In this document: positions 43,860 through 52,282 of the stretch, piece after piece | Layout of the letters: every line of letters begins with the position of its first letter | How positions within the stretch are numbered: position 1 is the stretch's first letter | Assembly: GCA_964347975.1 (NCBI GenBank) | Contig: CAYGAY010000013.1 | Location: 19,330-83,329 of the forward strand | Source: Bin87 sp964347975 | Lineage (GTDB): Bacteria; Chloroflexota; Dehalococcoidia; Lucifugimonadales; UBA3495 | DNA length: 64,000 nucleotides | Direction: 5' to 3' | Notes under the pieces: generated by a model | Told to the model about the DNA's origin: nothing | Database searches by the model: none | What the model saw: the letters and a program-made list of their open reading frames with translations, nothing else | Translations under genes and position numbers: made by a program

Positions 43860-43980
43860 CTCATGCGTACCCGCTTTAACTTGTCATTCCACGCTCGCCG
43901 TAGGCGGGCGATGGAATCTCGTTCCGGCGGCGCCGGCTGCCGGCCCCGAGAGTCTTGCCGGGACGGCCATTGCTACGCCG
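43860..43980. repeat. Truncated family 1 element, copy E
   Basis: 121 bp. Left end CTCATGCGTACCCGCTTT at 43860-43877, then the attccacgctcgcc...gggcgatggaatctcg hairpin arm and ggacggccattgctacgccg, after which the element breaks off; the usual cgagattgcc arm and right end are missing. The break coincides with the 3' end of the Tes-like radical SAM gene, whose last two codons and stop (43973-43975) are element sequence. Confidence 0.82.
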
Positions 43981-45433
43981 AAGTTTCGCCTCGCCGAGAC
44001 CGGGAGAGGATTTTTTGTCTCCCCTGCTCCAGCGTCAGCTGCTCCCGTATCTGCTCACGGTAACCTACCGAATTGTACGAACAGAACGGGATGGCCCGTC
44101 CGTCGGGAGTGAGGATGCCGACGCAGCACTTCATCACCTGCTTGACGTTGAACGTCCAGGCATCCAGGAAATCCTTGATGGCGATTTGGAAAACGTGTTC
44201 CTTCAGGTGGTTAAGCTCGTAGGGCAGGTCCAGGCCCGGGCCGCAGGCGCATTCGAACTGGCCGGCGGTCTTTTCCGTGCCCGCCACCGCTGAGGCCGAC
44301 CATAGCCCTTCCAGAGCAGCCTGTATATCGGCTCCCTTGGGCGGCTTGGGCAGGGCGCGGTTGGTTATGTAGTCCAGATACTGGTCAATATCCAGCAGGC
44401 GCGGCAAAGGCGTAACCGTATCGCCGTCCACGAAGACGTAGGAATTGACCTGGCAGGTGGGGAAACAGCAGGGCACCGGGACGAAATCTTCCAGAACGAA
44501 ACGCCCGCCGGTCTGGTCAACAATGCCGTGGATAATGTCGGGTATGGTCACCCGGGTCATGGGGTCGAAGGGAATATGCCGCCCCACATGGGTGACGGGT
44601 TGGAAAACCACTCCACGCACCGCCGGATGCTTCAGTCCGAATTCTACGATCCCACCCACCTCGTCGGTATTAACGTCCCGCTCAATGGCGGCGACCAGCA
44701 CGGCGGTCATGCCGACGTCGGCGAGGCGGTCCAAGGCGCGCATCTTGGTATCCAGCAGCGGTTCGCCGCGGATGGTTAGATAGGTTTCTTCACGCCGGCC
44801 GTCAAACTGGAAATACACCACCGGATCCAGAGCGGCCATTTGAGCCAGGAAGCGGTCGTCGCGGGCCAGGCGGACGCCGTTGGTGTTTATCATCACCTGA
44901 CGGATCCCCCGGTCCTGGGCCGCCTGGATCATCTCCGGCAGCTGGGGATGGATGGTGGGCTCGCCGCCGCTGAACTGCACCACCTCCGGGTCTCCCTCAA
45001 TCTCGATGAAGCGGTCCAGCATGGATTCCACCTGCTCCAGCGTCAGGTTGTAGCCCGCGCCAGCGTCGGCGAAACAGACCGGGCAGTCCAGGTTGCAGGC
45101 CGTGTTGATCTCAATGAGGGCCAGGCAGATGTGCTGCTTGTGCTCCGGGCAAAGGCCGCAGTCCAGCGGGCAGCCGTCCTTCACCTCGGTGCTGAAATCC
45201 AGCGGAATGGTACCGGGCTTGTTGAACCGAATGCTGCCGACGTACATCTCAGCGTCGGAGCTGACGATGCCCTCGAACCAGCCGTGTTCCGGGCAGCGTT
45301 TCCGCATATAAACCTTGTTGTCGCGGATGATAACCTGGGCGTCAATGACCGCCTTGCACTCTGGGCAGATAGAGCGGGTCAGCTCGTGAAAGATGAAATC
45401 GGCGTCCTTTTTGACGCGGCTATTGGCGGTCAA
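43973..45433 (-). CDS. Tes-like (COG1964-type) radical SAM enzyme
   Basis: 486 residues. Order: an N-terminal metal region RSICPECKAVIDA...CPEHGWFEG; GCPLDCGLCPEHKQHICLAL; the radical SAM cluster CNLDCPVC (CX3CX2C) near residue 118; VQFSGGEPTIHPQLP; then C-terminal cysteines (VPVPCCFPTCQVNSY, FECACGPG, KCCVGIL). This arrangement matches the archaeal tetraether synthase Tes family and its bacterial homologues, which join lipid tails to make membrane-spanning lipids. Bacterial members are mostly untested. Neighbours PlsY-like and methyltransferase genes on the same strand fit lipid metabolism. The final ETSA-stop comes from repeat copy E. Confidence 0.85.
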   Translation of the reverse strand: MTANSRVKKDADFIFHELTRSICPECKAVIDAQVIIRDNKVYMRKRCPEHGWFEGIVSSDAEMYVGSIRFNKPGTIPLDFSTEVKDGCPLDCGLCPEHKQHICLALIEINTACNLDCPVCFADAGAGYNLTLEQVESMLDRFIEIEGDPEVVQFSGGEPTIHPQLPEMIQAAQDRGIRQVMINTNGVRLARDDRFLAQMAALDPVVYFQFDGRREETYLTIRGEPLLDTKMRALDRLADVGMTAVLVAAIERDVNTDEVGGIVEFGLKHPAVRGVVFQPVTHVGRHIPFDPMTRVTIPDIIHGIVDQTGGRFVLEDFVPVPCCFPTCQVNSYVFVDGDTVTPLPRLLDIDQYLDYITNRALPKPPKGADIQAALEGLWSASAVAGTEKTAGQFECACGPGLDLPYELNHLKEHVFQIAIKDFLDAWTFNVKQVMKCCVGILTPDGRAIPFCSYNSVGYREQIREQLTLEQGRQKILSRSRRGETSA

Positions 45434-45446
45434 TGGGATACGCTCC

Positions 45447-46202
45447 TTATTCCGATGGGTTGGTCAGTTGGTTGCCATTGCTGACCGGAACATAGGTGAC
45501 GTTGCAGTGTTGGAGCTTGGACCAGGCGCCTGGCGTAATGTCCGTGCCGGCCACGATGGCAATTGCCTGACCGTTGAGCTGGCGCGGTTGGTGCCTGTTG
45601 AGAATAATCTCCAGGATCTTGGCCCGTTCCGACGCCCGGTTCACATCTTCATTATCCACTCGGTAGGACGCTTCCACCACTAGGCAAAAGGGACGGTTAT
45701 CGGACTTTCGGCGAGCGTAGATAAATAAATCGGCGCGGCTCAGGTTGCTGTACTGGTCGGATGTGATGGCGCCGGCCATTTCGGCCTCATAGGCGATATG
45801 CCTGATTTCCCGTTTGGGGATTAGCTCTTCACGAATCATGCCAAGCTCGTTGGCGAAGATCTGAGGGTTGCGTTCGCAGTACAGTTCCAGCCCCCAGCCT
45901 TTGAGGGTGGAAACATCCTGATTGGTGCGGTTTTGCGCCTGCTCAAGTCGAGTTATGGCTGCGGTATTCTCCGCAACCACAGCCTCCATCCTGTCGAGCC
46001 GTTGCATACTCTGGCGATGCTGCTCGCGCAGTTCGGCCATCTCCCGGTCGTGGCGGGCATCCCGCTCGGCATTGGCGGCGCGCATCTCGGCGATGGCGCG
46101 GGTATTTTCAGCCGACACTTCGGCAGTTTGCGCCAGCAGGGCCCTGATTTCAGCAAGAGTCATCGGCTCAGGTTCGTTGGCCTGGTCAGTGGGTGTAGTC
46201 AT
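45447..46202 (-). CDS. Coiled-coil protein with PD-(D/E)XK-like C-terminal domain (paralogue 1)
   Basis: 251 residues. Residues about 10-95 are a long charged coiled coil (repeated AENTRAIAEMRAANAERDAR, then HDREMAELREQHRQSMQRLD). The C-terminal half has STLKGWGLELYCERNPQIF and the strand pair SRADLFIYARRKSDNRPFCLVVEASYRV (parts: ADLFIYARRK, LVVEASYRV), a D...(V)EAS arrangement like PD-(D/E)XK nucleases. A clear paralogue lies at 46594-47433, and homologous proteins are common in cyanobacteria and Chloroflexota with unknown function. ATG 46202. Confidence 0.72.
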   Translation of the reverse strand: MTTPTDQANEPEPMTLAEIRALLAQTAEVSAENTRAIAEMRAANAERDARHDREMAELREQHRQSMQRLDRMEAVVAENTAAITRLEQAQNRTNQDVSTLKGWGLELYCERNPQIFANELGMIREELIPKREIRHIAYEAEMAGAITSDQYSNLSRADLFIYARRKSDNRPFCLVVEASYRVDNEDVNRASERAKILEIILNRHQPRQLNGQAIAIVAGTDITPGAWSKLQHCNVTYVPVSNGNQLTNPSE

Positions 46203-46305
46203 AACGCGCTACGGTCTCCGATGGAGTACTGTTTCATGGTATCAGAATTGACGAGTTAAGGATTGCAGTCGAGCCAAGCCGTCCGCCAGGTTCGACCATT
46301 CTCCA

Positions 46306-46587
46306 CTACTCATGCCTCCGGTATCGAGCAACCAACGCTGTGCCGAATAATATGACCCAGCTGATTATCGAAAACAGGACTGGCAGGTGAATCAAGACCA
46401 CCAGAGCAGCCAAAGCCTCACTGCCGCGCCCGGTGATGACGGCGGCGAAAACCGGGAACAACCAGAAAGCGGCAACGCATGACAACCAGCCCAGGGCAAT
46501 CCGCCACCTGCCGATACAGTTCAGCGTCAGCGCTCCGGCGACATACGGGAGCGCAACTATCAGCAGAAAGATCAGAAAGGACCGCAT
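46306..46587 (-). CDS. Small membrane protein between the two paralogues
   Basis: 93 residues, three hydrophobic segments (MRSFLIFLLIVALPYVAGAL, then ALGWLSCVAAFWLFPVFAAVI and LVVLIHLPVLFSIISWVIL, each given in part). No recognised family. It starts six bases after the stop of the 46594-47433 gene on the same strand and is followed by 103 bases and paralogue 1, so it is enclosed by the duplicated genes. Confidence 0.6.
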   Translation of the reverse strand: MRSFLIFLLIVALPYVAGALTLNCIGRWRIALGWLSCVAAFWLFPVFAAVITGRGSEALAALVVLIHLPVLFSIISWVILFGTALVARYRRHE

Positions 46588-46593
46588 TGAATG

Positions 46594-47433
46594 TCAAGCG
46601 GTGAGATCGTTGCCGTTTTTAATCTCAACGTAAGTAACGTCCCTCAGCGACACCATAACTGCTCCGGTGTCAGGGTCGGTGCGCAGCCGTGTGCCGGCCA
46701 CAACGGGCAAGGCGATTCCGGTTTCCTCAGGCGGACCATCATGGCGGAGGATGGTTTCCAAAGTTTCCGCTTGCGCGGCGGCCCGCTTTACGTCCCTCCG
46801 CGAAACTGCGAAAGACGCCTGAACTATCAGATAGACGGGTATGTCATCCTCAGCCCGCCTCCCATAGAAAAAGACATCAGCAGAGTAGAGATCAGCGACA
46901 TCGCTGCCATGGATGATGCCGCGTCTGGCGGCCGCCACGGCCATTTCGCGAATATCCATCTGGGAAAGCGCTTCAATGCTGCTGAGATTCAGCGCATCGG
47001 CGAACAAGCCGGGCCGGCGTTCACAGAGAAACTCCATCCCCCAGCCTTTGAGGGTAGAAACGTCGTTTGAAGTCCAGATGAGTTCTTCGTCGATTTCGGC
47101 AACTCTGTCTCGCGTTCGCCGATGGGATGTCATCATCCGTTCAAACCTGCGGTCAAACCGTTCCTGGGAAGCGTGTAGCTCAGCGATGGCGGCGCGCACT
47201 TCCGAAATGGCGATGGAGTTCTCGGCAACGATCTTTTCAGTTCGGCTTTGCGCGGCGCGTATCTCGGCCATCTCCCGGTCATGCCGGGCGGCGCGCTCTT
47301 CCTGGGCGGCGCGCATTGCGGCGATGGCGCGGGTGTTTTCAGCCGACGCTCCGGCGGTTTGCTCCAGCAAGGCGCGGATTTCGGCGAGGGGCATCAGTTC
47401 CAATTCATCGGGTGGGTTCGTTGGGGTGGTCAT
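46594..47433 (-). CDS. Coiled-coil protein with PD-(D/E)XK-like C-terminal domain (paralogue 2)
   Basis: 279 residues, same layout as 45447-46202. N-terminal LAEIRALLEQTAGASAENTR and a longer coiled coil with HDREMAEIRAAQSRTEK; then NDVSTLKGWGMEFLCERRPG, DLYSADVFFYGRRAED and VYLIVQASFAVSRRDV. In this copy the presumed catalytic Glu position reads QAS instead of EAS, so nuclease activity may be lost. Leader regions of both copies share a block reading about TTTATGGTATCAGA (47463-47476 and near 46233-46246), so the duplication included upstream DNA. Confidence 0.72.
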   Translation of the reverse strand: MTTPTNPPDELELMPLAEIRALLEQTAGASAENTRAIAAMRAAQEERAARHDREMAEIRAAQSRTEKIVAENSIAISEVRAAIAELHASQERFDRRFERMMTSHRRTRDRVAEIDEELIWTSNDVSTLKGWGMEFLCERRPGLFADALNLSSIEALSQMDIREMAVAAARRGIIHGSDVADLYSADVFFYGRRAEDDIPVYLIVQASFAVSRRDVKRAAAQAETLETILRHDGPPEETGIALPVVAGTRLRTDPDTGAVMVSLRDVTYVEIKNGNDLTA

Positions 47434-47471
47434 AACGGTTGCTGTCCTCGTTGGGCTGGGCTTTTATGGTA

Positions 47472-48074
47472 TCAGACTTGGCTGGTTAGGGCTTGCAGAC
47501 GCGCCAAGCCCGCACTCAGCGTTCCACCGTGAGGCCGCAACCAATCCGGGACTGCGGACGGATTTACCGACATCCAAGCAGTATCCGTACCGCCGCCGCC
47601 ATGCTGCGAACTGATTACGCCGCCGCGCCACCATTGCATCACCGCATCTTTGGGGATTGCCCAACAATGCGCGTCAAACGGGCTGATGCCCAAGCAGACA
47701 ATAATGCTGTAATTCTGGTCGCGAATCTGCTGAAATTTATAGCCGCCGTTTTGCCACAGGGTTGACCCTTTAACTTCAGCGCGTAGCCCGCCGATAATCC
47801 GGTCGGCATCGCTATCCGGCGATGAGGCAACCGCCAGCCCGCAATCGGCACACCACCTTTCAACCAGTTCCTCAAAAACTTTTCCCCTTGTCCGGGACGA
47901 TGGGATGTTTTTCACCCAAGCAAATGGACTGCCGGCCCACGGGTCGCTGTTGTTCTTATAATTACGTGCGAGCGCATTGGCAACCACAGCCACAGCCGCC
48001 GCACTTCGGCATCGTGTACTTGGGCGGTCATAGCGTACCTCACAGCAACTTGGGTTCAGCGTCGGGGTCGCCAA
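47472..48074 (-). CDS. Type II restriction endonuclease-like protein, probably N-terminal frameshift
   Basis: The core reads NNSDPWAGSPFAWVKNIPSS, RTRGKVFEELVERW, DSDADRIIGGLRAEVKGSTLW and NYSIIVCLGISPFDAHCWAI. The D...EVKG strand is a PD-(D/E)XK restriction-enzyme active site. The adjacent methyltransferase fits a type II system. In this frame the only early starts are TTG 48074 (inside the methyltransferase) and GTG 47993. A better start, ATG 48031 with GAGGT upstream, is in another frame: MTAQVHDAEVRR would join AVAVVANALARN if one G were added in the gcggcgg run near 48000. So either one base was lost or the sequence has an error. Confidence 0.72.
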   Translation of the reverse strand: MATPTLNPSCCEVRYDRPSTRCRSAAAVAVVANALARNYKNNSDPWAGSPFAWVKNIPSSRTRGKVFEELVERWCADCGLAVASSPDSDADRIIGGLRAEVKGSTLWQNGGYKFQQIRDQNYSIIVCLGISPFDAHCWAIPKDAVMQWWRGGVISSQHGGGGTDTAWMSVNPSAVPDWLRPHGGTLSAGLARLQALTSQV

Positions 48075-48912
48075 TCAGCTCTGATTCATCAACTCCATGC
48101 ACGACAATGCCGTAATGCGCCAACCGCCGCCGCATCACCCCCACCGCCTCCGGGTTGTTGTCCACCAGCGTGAAATCCCGGCCCTCGCGGTAGGCCGCCT
48201 CCCCCAGGGTGCCGCTGCCGGCGAAGAAGTCCAGCAGGCGGTCGCCCGGGTTGGAGTGGACGCGGACGATGCGGCTGATGATCTGCAGCGGTTTCTGCGT
48301 GGCGTATCCGGTTTTTTCTTTGCCGGTCACTATCGTTTGCCACCAGACGTCGGTGGGGGTCTTGCCCCGGGCGGCTTTCTCCTTGCCCACCAGGCCGGGG
48401 GCCAGGTAGGGGATGCGGTCAATGGCGTCGTAATTGAAGGTGTAGTTACTGGGGTCTTTGGCATACCAGAGGATGTTGTCGTGCTTGGCCGGCCAGCGGT
48501 TTCTGGGGCGGCCGCCGTAGTCGTAGGCCCAGATGATTTCGTTGATGAACGAATCGCGGCCCAAGATTTCGTCCAGCATTATCTTGCAGTAATGAACTTC
48601 CCGATAATCGACGTGGCAGAAAAGGCTGCCCTGATCGTCCAGGACGCGGTATGCCTCCTCCATGCGAGGGCGCAGGAAGCCGATATAGTCATCAAAAACG
48701 TCGGCGTACTGGCTGCTGCCGACGACCTGGGTTCGATAGCGCCGGCCCTGAAACCCGGTGCGGTCGCCGTTAGCGTCGGGCGTTACCTTGATGCGGGTGC
48801 GGGACTGGGCCTTGCCGGTATTGAAAGGCGGGTCAACGTATATCAGCTGGAACGCCGCGTCGGGCAGCCTCCGCAGGACATCCAGATTGTCGCCGAGTAT
48901 AATCTCGCCCAT
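48040..48912 (-). CDS. DNA methyltransferase of the restriction-modification pair (beta-class, DPPF)
   Basis: 290 residues. ATG 48912 has GGGAGGATC upstream and begins the conserved IILGDNLDVLRRLPDAAFQL. Catalytic motif IV is YVDPPFNTGK and comes first; the SAM motif LLDFFAGSGTLGEAAYREGR comes last, the order of beta-class N6-adenine or N4-cytosine methylases. Between them, DILGRDSFINEIIWAYDYGG and TPTDVWWQ are typical. The target sequence is unknown. The longer frame upstream of 48912 lies opposite the CoA-transferase gene and is a shadow. The endonuclease gene follows immediately. Confidence 0.93.
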   Translation of the reverse strand: MGEIILGDNLDVLRRLPDAAFQLIYVDPPFNTGKAQSRTRIKVTPDANGDRTGFQGRRYRTQVVGSSQYADVFDDYIGFLRPRMEEAYRVLDDQGSLFCHVDYREVHYCKIMLDEILGRDSFINEIIWAYDYGGRPRNRWPAKHDNILWYAKDPSNYTFNYDAIDRIPYLAPGLVGKEKAARGKTPTDVWWQTIVTGKEKTGYATQKPLQIISRIVRVHSNPGDRLLDFFAGSGTLGEAAYREGRDFTLVDNNPEAVGVMRRRLAHYGIVVHGVDESELIGDPDAEPKLL

Positions 48913-48967
48913 TGTGATCCTCCCGCTGTGAGCCTCCCGCTGCGCGGGCATTATACAGGTGATTGAC

Positions 48968-50182
48968 ATGACGCCAGGCAACCAACCGGCCGGCCCACTG
49001 GCTGGCATTAAAGTTCTCGACCTTACGCAGATCATGGCCGGCCCCATGTGCACCATGCTGCTGGCGGACCTGGGCGCCAACGTCATCAAGATTGAGCGGC
49101 CCGGCGCTGGCGACGACACCCGGCGCATGGGCTCCCGCCTGACCGCCGACATCGCCGCCGGTTTCCTGGCCCTCAACCGCAACAAGCGGAGCATCGCCCT
49201 GGACCTGCGCCCGGACGACGGCAAAGCGGTGTTCCGCCGCATGGCCGAGACCGCCGACATCGTTGTTGAGAACTTCCGCCCCGGCGTGATGGATCGCCTC
49301 GGCCTGGGTTACGAAACGCTGGCGGAAATCAACCCCCGCATCATCTACGCCAGCATCTCCGGGTTCGGCGGCACCGGCCCCTATCGCAACCGGGGCGGCT
49401 TCGACCTGGTGGCCCAGGGGATGAGTGGCCTGATGTCCATTACCGGCTTTCCCGGCGGGCCGCCGGCCAAGGTGGGCGTGCCCATTACCGACATCGGCGC
49501 GGGCAGCTTCACCGCCTTTGGCATCCTGGCGGCTTACCTCCATGCTCAAAAAACGGGCCAGGGACAACAGGTTGACGGATCGCTGCTGGAGGCCGGAATC
49601 GCCTTCACGGTTTGGGAATCCTCTGAGTATTTCGTCAACGGGGAGATACCGGGCCCGCTGGGTTCGGCGCATCGGGTGAACGCGCCCTACCAGGCCCTGC
49701 GCACCAGCGACGGCTACATCAACATCGGCGCCGCCTCACAACCGACGTGGGAGCAATTCTGCCGCGCCATCGGCCAGGAAGCGCTTATCGAGGACGCGAG
49801 CTACAAGGAACCCAACGACCGCAAGGCCCGGGAAACGGAATTGGCGGAGTTGCTGGAAGGGATCCTGATCGAGCATACCACCGACTACTGGATGCAGCGG
49901 CTGGAATCGGCCGGCGTAGTGGCCGGGCCGATTTATGACATGGCGCAGGTGTACGCCGACGAACAGGTGCTGGCCCGCGAGATGAGGGTAACACTGCAAG
50001 ACGATGAATTGGGAGAGTTGCAGAATATCGGGGTTCCCGTGAAACTATCGGAAACTCCCGGCAGCATACGCAGCCGTGGTCCGGCGCTGGGAGAGCATAC
50101 GCGGGCCATACTGCTGGAGCACGGATATGCAGGGATAGAGATTGAGGGGCTGCTGGGAGCGGGGGTGGTTGAATCGACTTAA
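48968..50182 (+). CDS. CaiB/BaiF-type (class III) CoA transferase
   Basis: 404 residues from ATG 48968 (AGGTGATT upstream). Marks: GIKVLDLTQIMAGPMCTMLLADLGANVIKIE (parts: VLDLTQIMAGPMCTM, LGANVIKIERPG), NRNKRSIALDLR, DIVVENFRPGVMDRLGLGY (catalytic Asp region near residue 165 as DIVVENFRPG then IYASISGFGGTGPY) and GGFDLVAQGMSGLMS. The family swaps CoA between carboxylic acids via an aspartyl intermediate. Substrate cannot be assigned. Divergent from the methyltransferase, 55-bp gap. Confidence 0.93.
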   Translation: MTPGNQPAGPLAGIKVLDLTQIMAGPMCTMLLADLGANVIKIERPGAGDDTRRMGSRLTADIAAGFLALNRNKRSIALDLRPDDGKAVFRRMAETADIVVENFRPGVMDRLGLGYETLAEINPRIIYASISGFGGTGPYRNRGGFDLVAQGMSGLMSITGFPGGPPAKVGVPITDIGAGSFTAFGILAAYLHAQKTGQGQQVDGSLLEAGIAFTVWESSEYFVNGEIPGPLGSAHRVNAPYQALRTSDGYINIGAASQPTWEQFCRAIGQEALIEDASYKEPNDRKARETELAELLEGILIEHTTDYWMQRLESAGVVAGPIYDMAQVYADEQVLAREMRVTLQDDELGELQNIGVPVKLSETPGSIRSRGPALGEHTRAILLEHGYAGIEIEGLLGAGVVEST

Positions 50183-50238
50183 CCGAAGGTGTATCATTTG
50201 ATGACGGCAGCCACGAAAGATAGGGAGGAACCGATACT

Positions 50239-50502
50239 ATGCGACCTAAATGGGTTATCGTGCCACTGGTTGTGATTAAAGAGATGATATTGTTAGCGCT
50301 ATTATCGATAGTAGTCAATACTATGCTCGCAGGTGTATTTGCCCTGGCGATCTACAACATTCCGCAAGTTGTTTGGGATTCGCAAGGCATTGACCGGGTA
50401 ATACTCGTGTTCATAATAATCATGGCTCCAATATTCGCTTTGGCGCGCGTGATAGAGTGGTGGATAAACCTGTATCGTAGATTCAGCGTTTTCTTTCCTT
50501 GA
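50239..50502 (+). CDS. Small membrane protein
   Basis: 87 residues with two membrane segments (VIKEMILLALLSIVVNTMLAG and DRVILVFIIIMAPIFALARV, each in part), ending RRFSVFFP. ATG 50239 with TAGGGAGGAACC upstream. Base use is AT-richer than neighbouring genes. Followed 15 bases later by another small membrane-protein frame. No family recognised. Confidence 0.65.
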   Translation: MRPKWVIVPLVVIKEMILLALLSIVVNTMLAGVFALAIYNIPQVVWDSQGIDRVILVFIIIMAPIFALARVIEWWINLYRRFSVFFP

Positions 50503-50517
50503 ACAAGGCGGTCAACC

Positions 50518-50661
50518 ATGAAACTAATCTATTCCAACAAAGCTGGCATTCAGGCACGGGTGATTGCGCTGTATCTGGTCGTCTTCGGCACACCGGCGGC
50601 CATTATGCTCCTTGGGTTTTTGTTCGGATGGTGGGAGACGCTAGCGAAACCAGCCGGCTAG
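50518..50661 (+). CDS. Very small membrane protein
   Basis: 47 residues from ATG 50518 (AACAAGGCGG upstream) to TAG at 50659. One hydrophobic segment: VIALYLVVFGTPAAIMLLGF then LFGWW. In line with the 50239-50502 gene. Short, so coding status rests on the hydrophobic pattern and position. Confidence 0.5.
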   Translation: MKLIYSNKAGIQARVIALYLVVFGTPAAIMLLGFLFGWWETLAKPAG

Positions 50662-50748
50662 CTACACTGCTTGGCCGGGAATATCTACTGCGGGCCTCGT
50701 AGGCCAAGCTTATCGTGCTGGAACCCATCAGACGGAGTACAGGGCTAT

Positions 50749-52152
50749 CTAGTCATCTCCTCCCGCCGGGCTGGCCGCGGCTACCGGGCGCGCCGTGCCC
50801 CGGAAGTAAATGTCGCGCCAGAAGCCGCTGGCCACCACGGTGCCCACCACCACCAGCGTGAACGCCGCGCCGGCAACCGCCATGACGTTGCCGGCGGACC
50901 AGAAATCGGCCAAGCGCCCGTACAGCAGGTTGGCGAAGGCCATGCTGCCCCCGATGTGCATGGAATATGCCGATGAGACCCGGCCCCGTATTTCGTCCGG
51001 CGCCACCGACTGGATTATGGTGTGGGTTATGGTCATGAAGCCGGAGGTGCCCAGACCCATCATCACCGCCGCGATTACCGATACGCCGGTCTGGGACGAC
51101 AATCCCATGCCGATGGGCGTAAGGCTGCTGGTGAAGCCCAGCAGCAGGAATATCCGGCCCCGAGTCAGATGGTTGACGATGCCGCCCACGAACAACGACG
51201 AGAACAGGGAGCCAACGCCGAGGGCCGCCATCAGAGCGTAAACGTCGTTCTCGTTGAAGGTGATCCCGTCGGGCGACAGCTTCTCCAGCGCCAGGGGCGG
51301 CAGCATGGACTCGAAGGACATCACCAGCACGCAGTGAGCCAACGCAATCATGAGGATGCCGAAGACCAGGGGCGTGCTGTAGATGTAGGAGAAGCCAGCG
51401 GCGGCGTTGGCCCAGAAGCTGCGGCGACGGTCGATCACGCCCGTGGACACCATCCGGATGTTCAGCGCGGATGCCAGTGCCACCAGGTAGAAGGCGGCGC
51501 ACGCCCAGAACACGATGGCGGAGGAGCCCAGGGTAAGCGCCAGGTTTTGCAGGGAGAAGGCGAACCCGCCGGATCCGAAGACCGCGCTGCTCCCCACCGT
51601 GACGGAGATCGCCAGCAGGATGGCCGGCCCCACGGCGCGGGAGCCCTGCTGCATCGCCTGGTTCAGGGCAACGGCGTTGGGCAACCGCTCCCGATCCACC
51701 AGGTTGGGCGTCAGCGACTGGGCGGCGGTCATCTGCGTGGAGCGCAGCGTGCCGTTTAGCGCCGCCAGAAGAACCACGTACCACGGGTTGCTGACGCCGG
51801 TCATCACCAGCAGGGCCATGACGGAAGCTTGGACAATCTGGAGCACGTACACCCGCTGCAACAGAGTTTTGCGGGTCATCTTGTCGGCCAGATAACCGAT
51901 GAACGGGGTGGCGAAGAAACGCGGCGACATCGCCGCGAAGGTGATCAGCCCAACCCACAAGCCCTGGGCGCCCTGCAGCTCGGGAATGCTGTACACCCAC
52001 GCGCCGCGAGCGACGATCAACGCCCACGCTCCGCTGCTGCTGCACAGGGTGGATAAGGCCAGAAAGCGGAAATCTCGAAACACCAGCGCCGCAAGGAACC
52101 GATGCGCTCTCTGCGCGAAAAAATTGCGCTGCGGCGCCGGAGTCGTGGTCAT
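50749..52152 (-). CDS. MFS transporter (MFS_3/enterobactin-exporter-like)
   Basis: 467 residues from ATG 52152 (AGGAAACG upstream), about twelve membrane spans. DFRFLALSTLCSSSGAWALI at the start, FIGYLADKMTRKTLLQRVYVL (cytoplasmic loop, parts: GYLADKMTRKTLL), MTAAQSLTPNLVDRERLPNA and VAPDEIRGRVSSAYSM are typical of the MFS_3 group of exporters. Substrate unknown. Convergent with the two small membrane-protein genes. Confidence 0.9.
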   Translation of the reverse strand: MTTTPAPQRNFFAQRAHRFLAALVFRDFRFLALSTLCSSSGAWALIVARGAWVYSIPELQGAQGLWVGLITFAAMSPRFFATPFIGYLADKMTRKTLLQRVYVLQIVQASVMALLVMTGVSNPWYVVLLAALNGTLRSTQMTAAQSLTPNLVDRERLPNAVALNQAMQQGSRAVGPAILLAISVTVGSSAVFGSGGFAFSLQNLALTLGSSAIVFWACAAFYLVALASALNIRMVSTGVIDRRRSFWANAAAGFSYIYSTPLVFGILMIALAHCVLVMSFESMLPPLALEKLSPDGITFNENDVYALMAALGVGSLFSSLFVGGIVNHLTRGRIFLLLGFTSSLTPIGMGLSSQTGVSVIAAVMMGLGTSGFMTITHTIIQSVAPDEIRGRVSSAYSMHIGGSMAFANLLYGRLADFWSAGNVMAVAGAAFTLVVVGTVVASGFWRDIYFRGTARPVAAASPAGGDD

Positions 52153-52282
52153 ATAGCGTTTCCTGCTGCGCCGGCTTGCGCGGCGGTCGATTGGCGCATT
52201 GTAACGCAATACTCCATCCTGACGGAAACAGGATTTATAGATTAGTAGGCCCGTGCAAAATTACGGATTACGCTGGCAAAAT

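Noticed and set aside
48913..49260. 116-residue N-terminal extension of the DNA methyltransferase
   Set aside because: It lies antisense to the CoA-transferase gene and before a conserved methylase start with its own ribosome site.
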